This document shows, in pieces, positions 26,600 through 36,667 of a DNA stretch of 64,000 bases. Both the position numbers and the translations under genes were made by a program. Position 1 is the first letter of the stretch. Each line of letters begins with the position of its first letter. Origin of the DNA: an uncultured Paracoccaceae bacterium (GTDB taxonomy: Bacteria > Pseudomonadota > Alphaproteobacteria > Rhodobacterales > Rhodobacteraceae); contig CALSOO010000004.1 of NCBI GenBank assembly GCA_943787985.1, positions 868,001-932,000 of the forward strand, given 5' to 3'. Below the pieces are notes generated by a model. That model was not told the origin of the DNA. It ran no database searches and saw nothing but the letters and a program-made list of their open reading frames with translations.

Positions 26600-28077
26600 T
26601 GTCTGAAGCTCAAAACATGGCGGCGCAATGTCTGGCGCATCCCCAAGACCAGATCGCTATCATTGACCTGCGCGGGGATGAGCGCCGCGATTTCACATAC
26701 GGTGCCTTGAGCGATATGGCAGAAGGCATCGCGCGGATTTTGCTCACTCGGGTCGAAGTTGGAGACCGTGTTGGGGTGTTGCTAAGCCAAAGCCCCTGGT
26801 GTGCTGCGGCGCATATTGCGATCTGGAAAATCGGCGCAATTTCAGTGCCTTTGTTCAAACTCTTCAAGCATGACGCCTTGCGCTCCAGACTGTCTGACGC
26901 TGGGGTCGAGATTGTCTTGACCGACCCCGAAGGCGCGGCGTTGCTGGGCGACCTTGCAACGCCTTGGATCGTTGACGAGGTTGGCATCGCAGGCGACCCT
27001 GTTGCGGTGAGGCCGGTGGACGGCGACACACCGGGGGTCTTGATTTATACCTCAGGCACGACGGGAAGTCCCAAAGGCGCTTTGCATGGGCATCGTATTT
27101 TGACAGGACACTTGGCAGGCGTGTCGGTCAGCCATGATCATTTGGGCCAGACAGGCGACTGCCTTTGGACCCCCGCAGACTGGGCGTGGATAGGCGGGTT
27201 GTTCGATGTCTTGATGCCGGGGCTTGCGTTGGGTGTGCCTGTGGTTGCAGCCCGTATGCCAAAGTTTACGGCTGTAGATTGCATGAGAATTATCGATCAA
27301 GGCGCTGTGCAAAATGTGTTTTTTCCGCCAACCGCGCTGCGGATGCTCAAGGCGGAAGGGGCACAAATCACAGGACTTCGCAGTGTCGCGTCAGGTGGGG
27401 AGCCGCTTGGGGCCGAGATGTTGGCGTGGGGACGTGATGCTTTGGGCGTGCAGATCAACGAGTTTTACGGACAGACGGAATGCAACATGACGGTCTCGAG
27501 TTGTGGGGCCGACTTTGCCGTGCGTCCGGGGTGTATCGGTAAGCCCGTATCGGGGCACGATGTGCAAGTCATCGACGAAGCAGGGAACGTGACCGCACAA
27601 GAGGGCGACATCGCCGTGCGCCGCGGCTCTGCGTCTATGATGTTGGAGTATTGGAACCGTCCTGACGCCACCGCGCAGAAATTCCGTGGTGACTGGATGC
27701 TGACGGGGGATCGCGGTATCTGGGAGGGCGACCATCTGCGCTTTGTGGGCCGAGAGGATGATGTGATCACCTCGGCAGGCTATCGCATTGGTCCTGCAGA
27801 GATTGAGGACTGCCTGCTGACCCACCCCGATGTCGTGACCTGCGGCGTCGTGGGCAAGCCCGACGCGCTGCGCACCGAAGTTGTGAAGGCCTATGTGGTG
27901 CTAAAGGAGGGGGCCGCACAAGACGCGCCTGCGTTGCAAAATTACGTGAAAGATCGCCTTTCAAGCTACTCGTATCCAAGGGAAATCGCGTTTTTGGAGA
28001 CGCTGCCGATGACGGTGACGGGTAAGGTGATCCGGCGTGAGTTAAAGGCGCGGGCAGCGACGGAGAATACGAAATGA
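26596..28077 (+). CDS. AMP-dependent acyl-CoA synthetase
   Basis: 493 aa. Adenylation motif 'YTSGTTGSPKGA' (about residues 151-162), 'NEFYGQTECN', 'TGDRGIWEGDHLRFVGREDD' and catalytic Lys in the C-terminal 'TVTGKVIRRELK'. Closest in style to medium/branched-chain acyl-CoA synthetases (ACSM-like). In the liu operon it most simply activates isovalerate, a methyl-branched acid or acetoacetate to its CoA ester; the exact acid is inference. It is shorter than typical acetyl-CoA synthetase and lacks that N-terminal region. Starts by overlap with the previous stop. Confidence 0.87.
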   Translation: MMSEAQNMAAQCLAHPQDQIAIIDLRGDERRDFTYGALSDMAEGIARILLTRVEVGDRVGVLLSQSPWCAAAHIAIWKIGAISVPLFKLFKHDALRSRLSDAGVEIVLTDPEGAALLGDLATPWIVDEVGIAGDPVAVRPVDGDTPGVLIYTSGTTGSPKGALHGHRILTGHLAGVSVSHDHLGQTGDCLWTPADWAWIGGLFDVLMPGLALGVPVVAARMPKFTAVDCMRIIDQGAVQNVFFPPTALRMLKAEGAQITGLRSVASGGEPLGAEMLAWGRDALGVQINEFYGQTECNMTVSSCGADFAVRPGCIGKPVSGHDVQVIDEAGNVTAQEGDIAVRRGSASMMLEYWNRPDATAQKFRGDWMLTGDRGIWEGDHLRFVGREDDVITSAGYRIGPAEIEDCLLTHPDVVTCGVVGKPDALRTEVVKAYVVLKEGAAQDAPALQNYVKDRLSSYSYPREIAFLETLPMTVTGKVIRRELKARAATENTK

Positions 28078-28568
28078 AGTTTATGTTTAAGTCGGTCTTT
28101 TTGGTCTCACTTGTAGCAACCCAAACTCAGGCAGACCCCGATATGGATACAATAGATGCGGTTAAATGGGTGCAAGGCTGTGCCGCTCTGACCCAAGCGA
28201 ATGGTTCCGCCGATCTTGTGGACAGCAGGTGCATGGCGAATGCCGTAGAATATTGCGAAGTCCGCCCACGTGTTGAGATACCACCATGTTTCGACAAGCT
28301 GATCGACTATTGGGATAAAGAGGCCCGCCAGATTGTCGAGACATTGCCAGATGGCCAAAACTTGACTGGCTTTGCCAAGAGGCGCTTTGAAAGCACCAAA
28401 ACGCGGTTAACCTCTTCCAGTTATTCGCCTGATTGCAGTCACTTGGACAGCCTTCAAGACGGGGCGCAGAAAACAGAACTTTGCTCCCTTTTCGGGAGCG
28501 GGTCAAAGTGGATAGAGCTTCGTTCGCTGGAACGACTGGCTAAGAAGAATGAAAGATCTGAACCATGA
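28074..28568 (+). CDS. predicted periplasmic cysteine-containing protein, unknown
   Basis: 164 aa. Signal peptide '[20 protein letters not shown]' with likely cleavage before 'DPDMD'. The mature part has six cysteines ('VQGCAALT', 'SRCMAN', 'EYCEVRP', 'PPCFDK', 'PDCSHL', 'ELCSLF'), suggesting disulfides in the periplasm. Resembles small lysozyme-inhibitor-like proteins only in general layout; no family is claimed. ATGA overlaps at both ends tie it to the acyl-CoA synthetase and mccB, though a periplasmic protein has no obvious role in leucine breakdown. Confidence 0.7.
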   Translation: MKFMFKSVFLVSLVATQTQADPDMDTIDAVKWVQGCAALTQANGSADLVDSRCMANAVEYCEVRPRVEIPPCFDKLIDYWDKEARQIVETLPDGQNLTGFAKRRFESTKTRLTSSSYSPDCSHLDSLQDGAQKTELCSLFGSGSKWIELRSLERLAKKNERSEP

Positions 28569-30169
28569 AATTATCGTCACAAGCTTTCCCCTCTTCGGAG
28601 GCGTTCAAAGCCAACACTGCCGCGCATCTTGAGGCGCTGGCGCAAGTCCGCGAGGCAGCCCAAGCCGCAGCATTTGGCGGCGGCGAAAAGTCGCGTAACC
28701 GCCACATCAGCCGTGGCAAGATGCTGCCGCGTGAACGGGTCGCGAACCTGCTTGATCCCGGTTCTGCGTTTCTGGAAGTCGGCGCAACGGCCGCCCATGG
28801 GTTGTATGACGGCGCGGCCCCTTGTGCGGGGGTGATCGCTGGGATCGGCACGGTGCAGGGCCATGAAGTCATGGTGATCTGCAACGATGCCACCGTGAAG
28901 GGCGGCACTTATTATCCGATGACGGTCAAGAAACACCTGCGGGCCCAAGAGATTGCGGAGGAAAACCATCTGCCGTGCATTTACCTGGTCGATAGCGGCG
29001 GGGCAAACCTGCCCAATCAGGATGAAGTGTTTCCGGATCGTGACCACTTTGGCCGCATCTTTTTCAATCAGGCGCAGATGAGCGCCAAGGGCATTCCTCA
29101 AATCGCTGTTGTGATGGGATCGTGTACGGCGGGGGGCGCTTATGTGCCTGCGATGTCGGATGTGACGATTATTGTGAAGGAACAAGGGACGATCTTTTTG
29201 GCGGGCCCGCCTTTGGTGAAAGCGGCAACCGGCGAGGTCGTGTCGGCTGAGGAACTGGGGGGCGGGGATGTGCATACACGCCTGTCCGGTGTCGCCGACT
29301 ATCTGGCAGAGGACGATGCGCATGCGCTGGCCTTGGCACGCCGCGCCGTGGCGCAACTGAACCGCACCAGACCCGCCACAGTGCAGTGGGAAACGGCACA
29401 GGAGCCTGCCTATGATCCGGCGGAATTGCTGGGTATCGTGCCTGCTGACACCCGCCAGCCTTATGACATTCGTGAGGTGATCATGCGGGTGGTAGACGGG
29501 TCACGCTTTGACGAGTTCAAGCCGCGGTTCGGCGAAACACTGGTGACGGGGTTTGCCCATCTCAAAGGGTGCCCGATTGGAATCATCGCCAACAATGGCG
29601 TGTTGTTCTCGGAAGCGGCCCAAAAAGGAGCACACTTTATCGAACTGTGCTCACAGCGCCGTATTCCATTGGTGTTCTTGCAGAACATCACAGGCTTCAT
29701 GGTGGGGCGCAAATACGAGAACGAAGGCATCGCGCGCCACGGGGCCAAGATGGTGACGGCGGTGGCCACCACATCGGTGCCCAAAATCACAATGGTCGTG
29801 GGCGGCTCTTTCGGCGCTGGCAACTACGGCATGGCGGGGCGTGCCTATTCCCCGCGCTTTATGTGGTCATGGCCCAATGCGCGCATCGGCGTGATGGGCG
29901 GCGCACAGGCTGCGGGCGTTTTGGCCACGGTCAAGCGCGACGGCATCGAGCGCAACGGCGGTACATGGTCCGAGGCCGAGGAAACTGCGTTCAAACAGCC
30001 CACGATTGATATGTTCGAAGAACAATCGCACCCGCTTTATGCCTCTGCGCGCCTTTGGGACGACGGTGTCATTGACCCGCGCAAGACCCGCGATGTGTTG
30101 TTCCTGAGCCTGTCTGCGGCCCTGAACGCACCAATAGAGGAGACACGCTTTGGCGTGTTCCGGATGTGA
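28565..30169 (+). CDS. mccB: 3-methylcrotonyl-CoA carboxylase, carboxyltransferase (beta) subunit
   Basis: 534 aa. Two crotonase-like carboxyltransferase halves: '[20 protein letters not shown]' with '[15 protein letters not shown]' in the first, '[15 protein letters not shown]' and '[16 protein letters not shown]' in the second, all typical of MccB/LiuB rather than propionyl-CoA carboxylase. Transfers CO2 from biotin on MccA to 3-methylcrotonyl-CoA, giving 3-methylglutaconyl-CoA. Starts within the previous gene (ATGA) and its stop overlaps the macro-domain gene. Confidence 0.95.
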   Translation: MKLSSQAFPSSEAFKANTAAHLEALAQVREAAQAAAFGGGEKSRNRHISRGKMLPRERVANLLDPGSAFLEVGATAAHGLYDGAAPCAGVIAGIGTVQGHEVMVICNDATVKGGTYYPMTVKKHLRAQEIAEENHLPCIYLVDSGGANLPNQDEVFPDRDHFGRIFFNQAQMSAKGIPQIAVVMGSCTAGGAYVPAMSDVTIIVKEQGTIFLAGPPLVKAATGEVVSAEELGGGDVHTRLSGVADYLAEDDAHALALARRAVAQLNRTRPATVQWETAQEPAYDPAELLGIVPADTRQPYDIREVIMRVVDGSRFDEFKPRFGETLVTGFAHLKGCPIGIIANNGVLFSEAAQKGAHFIELCSQRRIPLVFLQNITGFMVGRKYENEGIARHGAKMVTAVATTSVPKITMVVGGSFGAGNYGMAGRAYSPRFMWSWPNARIGVMGGAQAAGVLATVKRDGIERNGGTWSEAEETAFKQPTIDMFEEQSHPLYASARLWDDGVIDPRKTRDVLFLSLSAALNAPIEETRFGVFRM

Positions 30170-30663
30170 TGCCTTTTGAGATTGTAATTTCTGACATTAC
30201 TGCATTGCACGTTGATGCAATTGTAAACGCTGCCAACCAGTCACTACTTGGCGGTGGTGGAGTCGATGGTGCGATTCACAGAGTTGCTGGCCCGTTGCTA
30301 AAAGAAGAATGTCAAACTTTGGGAGGGTGCATGCCTGGACAGGCCAAAGTCACAAAGGCTTATGGGTTGCATGCGCGTATTGTTATCCACACGGTTGGTC
30401 CAATCTGGCGTGGAGGGAAACAATGTGAGGCCGAAATATTGCGCCAGTGTTATGAGAATGCCCTTAGACTGGCAGCTAACAATAGCTGTCAGTCGATTGC
30501 TTTTCCTGCCATTTCGACTGGGGCTTATGGGATGCCGCATGAAACGGCCGCAAAAATTGCTGTGTCTTGTGTTTTCAATTCTCACTTGGAGGTGTCGTTG
30601 GTTTCAATTGATCAGCGTACAGCGCGGCATTTGCGAAACGCTTGCAAAAAGCTTGGGCTGTAA
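30169..30663 (+). CDS. macro-domain protein, O-acetyl-ADP-ribose deacetylase (YmdB-like)
   Basis: 164 aa, a single macro domain. 'VNAANQSLLGGGGVDGAIH' is the catalytic/adenine-binding loop, and 'AFPAISTGAYGMP' the phosphate-binding loop. The family hydrolyses O-acetyl-ADP-ribose or removes ADP-ribose from proteins or nucleic acids. ATG 30169 overlaps the mccB stop (GTG 30166 also in frame). The gene is visibly AT-richer than its neighbours (24 of 60 bases G/C at 30181-30240 against 38 of 60 at 29941-30000), which points to a later insertion into the liu operon. Confidence 0.9.
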   Translation: MPFEIVISDITALHVDAIVNAANQSLLGGGGVDGAIHRVAGPLLKEECQTLGGCMPGQAKVTKAYGLHARIVIHTVGPIWRGGKQCEAEILRQCYENALRLAANNSCQSIAFPAISTGAYGMPHETAAKIAVSCVFNSHLEVSLVSIDQRTARHLRNACKKLGL

Positions 30664-30740
30664 TGACATCGATTCAAATCCAAACCTTATCGCGCAACGT
30701 TTCCGATTTGGCTTTCCGTTTTCTTGAAGGATTTTAGTTA

Positions 30741-31178
30741 ATGACAAACTTCCAAATGGGCCCCTTGGCGCTAACCGTAAAAAGCTATGCCACCGAGGAC
30801 ACGACAGACTTCGAGAAAGCCAACTGGCTGCATATCGAGGTCAACTGTCCCACGGACGCGGGTGATGTGTCTTTTGCCTCGTCTTGCCTTATGACCACGG
30901 ATATTTTTGACTTCATGGACGAGACAGACGCGCTGTTGGCCGGCGAAGGCTATCAGGCCTATCTGGTCAGCCTCGAGCCGCAAGTCGATGTGCAGATCGC
31001 ACGGGGTGAGCGGGCGGACAGCTTTACGCTGGATATCGAACTCACCCCGAACACGCAGGATGATGAGGATATCTATGGCCTCTCCACAGTGATCACCCGC
31101 GCTGATCTTGAGGGTATTGCCACGCAGACAAAGCACATTATCGACACCTTTCCTGTACGCGCGCTCAAAGCATCGTGA
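30741..31178 (+). CDS. small cytosolic protein, possibly WapI-like
   Basis: 145 aa, acidic, no signal or membrane segment. The pattern 'DFEKANWLHIEVNC' followed by 'SSCLMTTDIFDFMDETDALL' and alternating beta strands recalls the WapI family (immunity-like proteins also found singly in many bacteria), but this is from memory of the pattern only. Sits between the macro-domain gene and mccA with 77 and 63 bases spacing. No toxin gene is nearby, so an immunity role is not supported. Confidence 0.55.
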   Translation: MTNFQMGPLALTVKSYATEDTTDFEKANWLHIEVNCPTDAGDVSFASSCLMTTDIFDFMDETDALLAGEGYQAYLVSLEPQVDVQIARGERADSFTLDIELTPNTQDDEDIYGLSTVITRADLEGIATQTKHIIDTFPVRALKAS

Positions 31179-31241
31179 AACCCATGATACCAAAGTTCTG
31201 TGCGCAGGGACGACACGCCAGCACGACCAGAGGAAACAGAT

Positions 31242-33176
31242 ATGTTTGACCGAATTCTTATCGCCAATCGTGGTGAAATTGCATGCCGCGTGATGGAGAC
31301 GGCCCAATCCATGGGGGTCTCTTGCGTCGCTGTCTACTCGGACGTGGATGCCTCTGCCAAACACGTCGCACTGGCGGACATTGCCGTGCACATCGGCGGC
31401 AACGCCCCTGCGCAAAGCTATTTGCGCGGCGATGTCATCATACAGGCGGCTCTTGATACCGGCGCACAGGCCATCCATCCGGGCTATGGGTTTCTGTCCG
31501 AGAACCCCGAGTTCGTGGATGCGGTCGAGGCGGCGGGTTTGACCTTTATCGGCCCGTCTGCGGATGCCATTCGCGCTATGGGGCTCAAGGATGCGGCCAA
31601 GGCACTGATGATCAAGGCCGGAGTGCCTGTTGTACCCGGCTATCACGGTGCTGATCAGGACGACGCCTTGTTGGCGACCGAGGCCCAAAACATCGGCTAC
31701 CCCGTGTTGATCAAAGCCGTGGCAGGGGGCGGCGGCAAAGGGATGCGTCTGGTGGAGGAGGCCGCAGGGTTTTCTCAGGCGCTTGCCTCAGCCCGTTCCG
31801 AGGCGTCGAGCGCTTTTGGCAACGCGGATGTGCTGGTTGAGAAATTCGTGACCAAGCCGCGCCACATCGAGGTTCAGGTTTTTGGCGACGGTACCCATGC
31901 GCTGCATCTGTTCGAGCGGGACTGCTCTTTGCAACGCCGTCACCAGAAGGTGATCGAAGAGGCCCCGGCCCCTGACATGACCCCCGACATCCGCGCTGCG
32001 ATGGGCCAAGCGGCCGTGCGGGCCGCAGAGGCGATAGGGTACAAAGGGGCGGGCACAGTAGAGTTTATCGTGGACGGCTCGGACGGTCTAAAGACCGACG
32101 GGTTCTTTTTCATGGAGATGAACACCCGCCTTCAGGTCGAGCATCCTGTGACAGAGGCCATCACCGGTGTTGATCTGGTGGAATGGCAATTGCGGGTCGC
32201 AGCGGGGGAACCGTTGCCTTGCGCGCAAGAGGATTTACAGATCAACGGCCACGCCTTTGAGGCGCGCCTGTATGCAGAAGATGTCCCAGCCGGTTTCCTG
32301 CCCTCAACGGGGGCACTCTCCCATTTGGTGTTTCCCACAGATGCCCGCGCCGATAGCGGCGTGCGGGCCGGGGATACGATCAGTCCGTTCTATGATCCGA
32401 TGATTGCAAAACTGGTTGTACATGGCCCCACCCGTGCCATTGCCCTTAAACGCCTCAGTGCTGCGTTGCGGAATACGCAAGTGGCGGGAACGGTGACGAA
32501 CCTGAGCTTTTTGGGCGCGTTGAGCGAACACGCAGGCTTTGGGGCAGGGGATGTTGACACAGGGCTTATTGCGCGGGATCTGGATGTGCTGACGGCCAGC
32601 CCTGCGTGCACTGCAGTGCATTGGGTCCGTGCCGCGCAATCCGCGCTCAAGCTGGACACGACGGGTGCAATGGCAGGGTTCTCTCTATGGGCCCCGTTGC
32701 GCCAATCGGTTGCCGTGTCATTTGGTGATGAGGTACAAGACCTTCAGGTTGAGGTTCTTGGCCCCGATGTCCAACGCTGGACCGTGGGGGAGCAAACAAT
32801 TGAGGCCACGCTGACGGGAGGACGCTGGCACATCGCAGGTCAAGTGGCGCCGGATTTCGCGCAATCAGGGCAAACGGTGACTGTCTTCGACGGGTACGGG
32901 ATGGCCTTTGACATGGTGGACCGCCTGAACCGCGCGGCAACGACCGCTGGCAATGGCAATATCATCGAAGCGCCCATGCCGGGGCTGGTGAAGCTTGTGT
33001 CGGCCATCGCGGGGCAAACGGTCAAAGCCGGTGACCGCTTGGCCATTTTGGAAGCAATGAAGATGGAACATAGCCTGCTTGCGGCGCGTGATGGCATCGT
33101 GGCCGAGGTCCTTGTCCACCAAGAGGACCAAGTCGAGGCAGGCGCGCCGTTGATCCGGCTGGAGGACGAGGCATGA
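31242..33176 (+). CDS. mccA: 3-methylcrotonyl-CoA carboxylase, biotin-containing (alpha) subunit
   Basis: 644 aa from ATG 31242 ('MFDRILIANRGEIACRVMET'); the frame open from 31200 adds 14 untypical residues. Biotin carboxylase domain with 'GYGFLSENPEF', ATP-grasp loop 'KAVAGGGGKGMRLV', 'MEMNTRLQVEHPVTE'; C-terminal biotin carrier domain with 'LEAMKMEHS', biotin-accepting Lys607. Carboxylates biotin with ATP and bicarbonate, then works with MccB. Requires biotinylation by the BirA at 56117. Stop overlaps the GST start. Confidence 0.95.
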   Translation: MFDRILIANRGEIACRVMETAQSMGVSCVAVYSDVDASAKHVALADIAVHIGGNAPAQSYLRGDVIIQAALDTGAQAIHPGYGFLSENPEFVDAVEAAGLTFIGPSADAIRAMGLKDAAKALMIKAGVPVVPGYHGADQDDALLATEAQNIGYPVLIKAVAGGGGKGMRLVEEAAGFSQALASARSEASSAFGNADVLVEKFVTKPRHIEVQVFGDGTHALHLFERDCSLQRRHQKVIEEAPAPDMTPDIRAAMGQAAVRAAEAIGYKGAGTVEFIVDGSDGLKTDGFFFMEMNTRLQVEHPVTEAITGVDLVEWQLRVAAGEPLPCAQEDLQINGHAFEARLYAEDVPAGFLPSTGALSHLVFPTDARADSGVRAGDTISPFYDPMIAKLVVHGPTRAIALKRLSAALRNTQVAGTVTNLSFLGALSEHAGFGAGDVDTGLIARDLDVLTASPACTAVHWVRAAQSALKLDTTGAMAGFSLWAPLRQSVAVSFGDEVQDLQVEVLGPDVQRWTVGEQTIEATLTGGRWHIAGQVAPDFAQSGQTVTVFDGYGMAFDMVDRLNRAATTAGNGNIIEAPMPGLVKLVSAIAGQTVKAGDRLAILEAMKMEHSLLAARDGIVAEVLVHQEDQVEAGAPLIRLEDEA

Positions 33177-33844
33177 TTACTCTGCACCATGTTCCGCAAT
33201 CGCGCTCTATGCGCTCTCTTTGGCTGTTGCATGAGTTGGATATCCCGTTTCGGGTTATTTTCCATCCGTTTGACAAGTCTTTGCGCAGTTCTGAATTCCT
33301 GAGCCTTTCTCCGGCGGGACGGGTGCCGGCGCTAGAGATTGAGGGCGAGCGTATGTTCGAGACAGGGGCCATTACGCAATACTTGTGCGAACAGTTCAGC
33401 CCGCACGGGTTGGGACGCGGCGCTGATGATCTTGATCGTATGGCTTGGTTGGTTTGGGTGCATTTTGCCGAAACCATCAGCCAGCACGCGGCAGCGTTAA
33501 CGCAGCAACATGTGGCGCTGCGCGAAGATCACATGCGCAGTCCCATCGTTATGAAGCTCGAGGCCAGCCGCATCGCCAAATGTTATGACGCTATAGAGGC
33601 GCGCCTGAGCACGCCTGTCGAAAACCGCGATTGCTTGCTGACGTCCGGGTTTTCGGCGGCGGATATCTCTGTCGGGCAGGCGGTTTACATGGCGCGCCAT
33701 TTCGTAACGCTGGACGCACACCCCGAGCTTGCCGCATGGTACGCACGTATCACGGCGCGGCCTGCGTTTCAGGCCAGTCTGCCGCGCGCCGAAGACAAAT
33801 TGTTTGCGCAAGAGTTCTTTGCACCGTGGCCAATGGAAGGGTAA
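33173..33844 (+). CDS. glutathione S-transferase family protein
   Basis: 223 aa. N-terminal thioredoxin-like domain 'HHVPQSRSMRSLWLLHELDI' with Ser active-site candidates, 'PAGRVPALEIEGERMFETGAI' giving the glutathione-binding cis-Pro and Glu-Ser/Thr region (here Glu-Thr), then a helical C-terminal domain. Its ATGA overlaps the mccA stop, so it is translated with the carboxylase. Many roseobacter liu operons may carry unrelated genes; whether this GST acts on a pathway intermediate or on reactive alkenals is unknown. Confidence 0.85.
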   Translation: MITLHHVPQSRSMRSLWLLHELDIPFRVIFHPFDKSLRSSEFLSLSPAGRVPALEIEGERMFETGAITQYLCEQFSPHGLGRGADDLDRMAWLVWVHFAETISQHAAALTQQHVALREDHMRSPIVMKLEASRIAKCYDAIEARLSTPVENRDCLLTSGFSAADISVGQAVYMARHFVTLDAHPELAAWYARITARPAFQASLPRAEDKLFAQEFFAPWPMEG

Positions 33845-33847
33845 GCG

Positions 33848-34702
33848 ATGACTTTGGGACCTGTTGAGATTTTCGAGGTAGGGCCGCGCGATGGCTTGCA
33901 AAACGAGGCGCGCGAGATACCAACGGTCGACAAGATCGCATTGGTGGACTGTCTCAGCCGTGCGGGATTTACCAGAATTGAATGCGCCAGTTTTGTCAGC
34001 CCCAAGTGGGTGCCGCAAATGGCAGGCAGCGCCGATGTTCTGGCTGGCATCACGCGTACGCCCGGCGTCCGCTATAGCGCGTTGACACCCAATATGCGCG
34101 GGTTTGACGATGCGCGTGCGGCCAACGCAGATGAGATTGCGGTGTTCGGGTCTGCCTCCGAAGGGTTTTCCAAGGCCAACATCAACGCCACGATCGAGGA
34201 CTCCCTCGAGCGTTTTGCTCCGGTGATTGCTGCGGCGCGGGCGATGGATATCCCGGTGCGCGGGTATGTGTCTTGTGTGATAGAGTGCCCCTATGACGGC
34301 GCTGTGGCCCCAAGTGATGTGGCGCGAGTGGCGGATCGATTGTTTGAAATGGGCTGCTATGAAGTGTCCTTGGGGGATACGACCGGGGCCGGCACCCCTG
34401 ATACGATTGCACGCATGTTGATGGCGGTGCGCAATGTTGTGCCTGTTGGCCGCCTGGCGGGGCATTACCATGACACAGGGGGTCGTGCGCTCGACAATAT
34501 TGACGCCTCCCTTGCGCTGGGCATACGGGTCTTTGATGCCGCTGTCGGCGGGCTGGGGGGATGTCCCTATGCCCCCGGATCATCCGGGAATGTCGCCACA
34601 GAGGCGGTTGCCGCGCATCTGGCCCGCCTTGGGTATGAAACAGGCTTGGATCTGGATGTCATTGCGCAAGCGGCTGACTTGGCCCGTGCAATGCAGTCCT
34701 GA
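33848..34702 (+). CDS. mvaB: hydroxymethylglutaryl-CoA lyase
   Basis: 284 aa. TIM-barrel aldolase/lyase with 'FEVGPRDGLQNEAREI' at the N-terminus (metal-ligand Asp), 'GYVSCVIECPYDG', 'SLGDTTGAGTPDTI', His-x-His-like 'GHYHDTGG' and the catalytic-loop Cys in 'GGCPYAPGSSGN'. Cleaves HMG-CoA to acetyl-CoA and acetoacetate, the last step of leucine degradation. Three bases after the GST stop. Confidence 0.95.
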   Translation: MTLGPVEIFEVGPRDGLQNEAREIPTVDKIALVDCLSRAGFTRIECASFVSPKWVPQMAGSADVLAGITRTPGVRYSALTPNMRGFDDARAANADEIAVFGSASEGFSKANINATIEDSLERFAPVIAAARAMDIPVRGYVSCVIECPYDGAVAPSDVARVADRLFEMGCYEVSLGDTTGAGTPDTIARMLMAVRNVVPVGRLAGHYHDTGGRALDNIDASLALGIRVFDAAVGGLGGCPYAPGSSGNVATEAVAAHLARLGYETGLDLDVIAQAADLARAMQS

Positions 34703-34721
34703 ATGTAATGGTTGAGGAACA

Positions 34722-35507
34722 ATGATGTTTGAGACGCTCAAAATAGACGTAGACGACCGCGGTGTTGCGACGCTGACCCTCAACCGGCCTGAAAAGCACA
34801 ACGCGATGAGTGCCCAGATGTTGGCGGACCTGACGCGTGCGGCGCAAGAACTTGGCGCGGACACTTCTGTGCGCGTTGTTGTGTTGACGGCTTTGGGGAA
34901 AAGCTTTTGCGCTGGCGGAGATCTGGACTGGATGCGCGAACAGATGCAGGCGGACGCCGCGACGCGAGCGCGCGAGGCTTCAAAACTGGCGCATATGCTT
35001 CAGGCGATGAACACGATGCCCAAACCATTGATTGGTGCGTTGCAGGGAAATGCGTTCGGGGGCGGGGTGGGAATGGCCTCGGTCTGTGATGTGGCTGTGG
35101 GTGTCGACAGTTTGAAGATGGGGCTGACGGAGACCCGTCTGGGGATTATTCCTGCCACCATCGGGCCTTACGTTGTGGCGCGCATGGGCGAGGGGCGGGC
35201 GCGGCGGGTGTTCATGTCCTCGCGATTGTTTGATGCAGCCGAAGCGGTTACGCTTGGCCTTCTGGCGCGCGCGGTTCCTGCGGAGGCGTTGGCGCAAGCC
35301 GTCGAGGCGGAAGTTGTCCCCTATCTGTCCTGTGCACCCGGAGCAGTGGCGGCGGCCAAAGCACTGGCGCGGGATTTGGGGCCTGTCATTGACGAGAGCA
35401 CAATCGCTATGACGATCGAGGCGCTCAAGTCGCGTTGGGAAACGGACGAGGCCAAAGACGGGATCAACGCATTTTTCGAAAAACGCAAAGCGGCTTGGGT
35501 GAGTTAG
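34722..35507 (+). CDS. enoyl-CoA hydratase, probably methylglutaconyl-CoA hydratase (LiuC)
   Basis: 261 aa. Crotonase fold: 'TLNRPEKHNAMSAQM', oxyanion-hole loops 'SFCAGGDLDWM' and 'GALQGNAFGGGVGMA', and 'TRLGIIPATIGPYVVARMGE' with the catalytic Glu region. By position after HMG-CoA lyase in the liu operon it should hydrate 3-methylglutaconyl-CoA to HMG-CoA. Start ATGATG with GAGGAAC upstream. Last gene of the operon; no strong terminator follows. Confidence 0.9.
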   Translation: MMFETLKIDVDDRGVATLTLNRPEKHNAMSAQMLADLTRAAQELGADTSVRVVVLTALGKSFCAGGDLDWMREQMQADAATRAREASKLAHMLQAMNTMPKPLIGALQGNAFGGGVGMASVCDVAVGVDSLKMGLTETRLGIIPATIGPYVVARMGEGRARRVFMSSRLFDAAEAVTLGLLARAVPAEALAQAVEAEVVPYLSCAPGAVAAAKALARDLGPVIDESTIAMTIEALKSRWETDEAKDGINAFFEKRKAAWVS

Positions 35508-35775
35508 AGCCTTTGGGATTCGTTTCGGAATGCGGCATTAGTCGTGCTTTCCGGGCACGGATTATGCGAAATAATGTGACAAAATCGCGATCGATTTGCC
35601 GCGTTTAATCAATTTTGAACCTATAGCGCACTAGTGGTGGGCAAGGTCCTTGATCTCGCAGGAAAACAGCGCGGGGTTGGTTGACCGCGCATCGGCGTAG
35701 GAGTACACCCTAGCCGTCAACATAGCCACTTGACCGCGTCGCCCAGAATGCGCTGCGCGAGAAAAAGGAGCCACC
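35508..35775. other. intergenic region with nuo promoter (not pinpointed)
   Basis: 268 bases between the liu and nuo operons. It holds a near-palindrome AAATCG-CGAT-CGATTT (35582-35597), a weak hairpin CGTGC/GCACG (35543-35559) without T-run, and the AT-rich stretch 35600-35630 that may contain the nuo promoter. GAAAAAGGAG before 35776 is the nuoA ribosome binding site. No ORF I can support. Confidence 0.4.
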
Positions 35776-36656
<881 letters not shown>

Positions 36657-36667
36657 GGAAATCACTC

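Noticed and set aside
26596..28077. Acyl-CoA synthetase, ivd and the enoyl-CoA hydratase as DMSP demethylation genes dmdB/C/D, prompted by mtoX nearby
   Set aside because: They sit with mccA, mccB and HMG-CoA lyase, which defines leucine/isovalerate breakdown; dmdA is absent and the dehydrogenase carries the isovaleryl-type Glu.
30741..31178. Toxin-immunity locus
   Set aside because: Resemblance to WapI is only by pattern and no toxin or polymorphic toxin gene is adjacent.
35543..35559. Terminator after the liu operon
   Set aside because: Stem CGTGC/GCACG is only 5 bases and no T-run follows.
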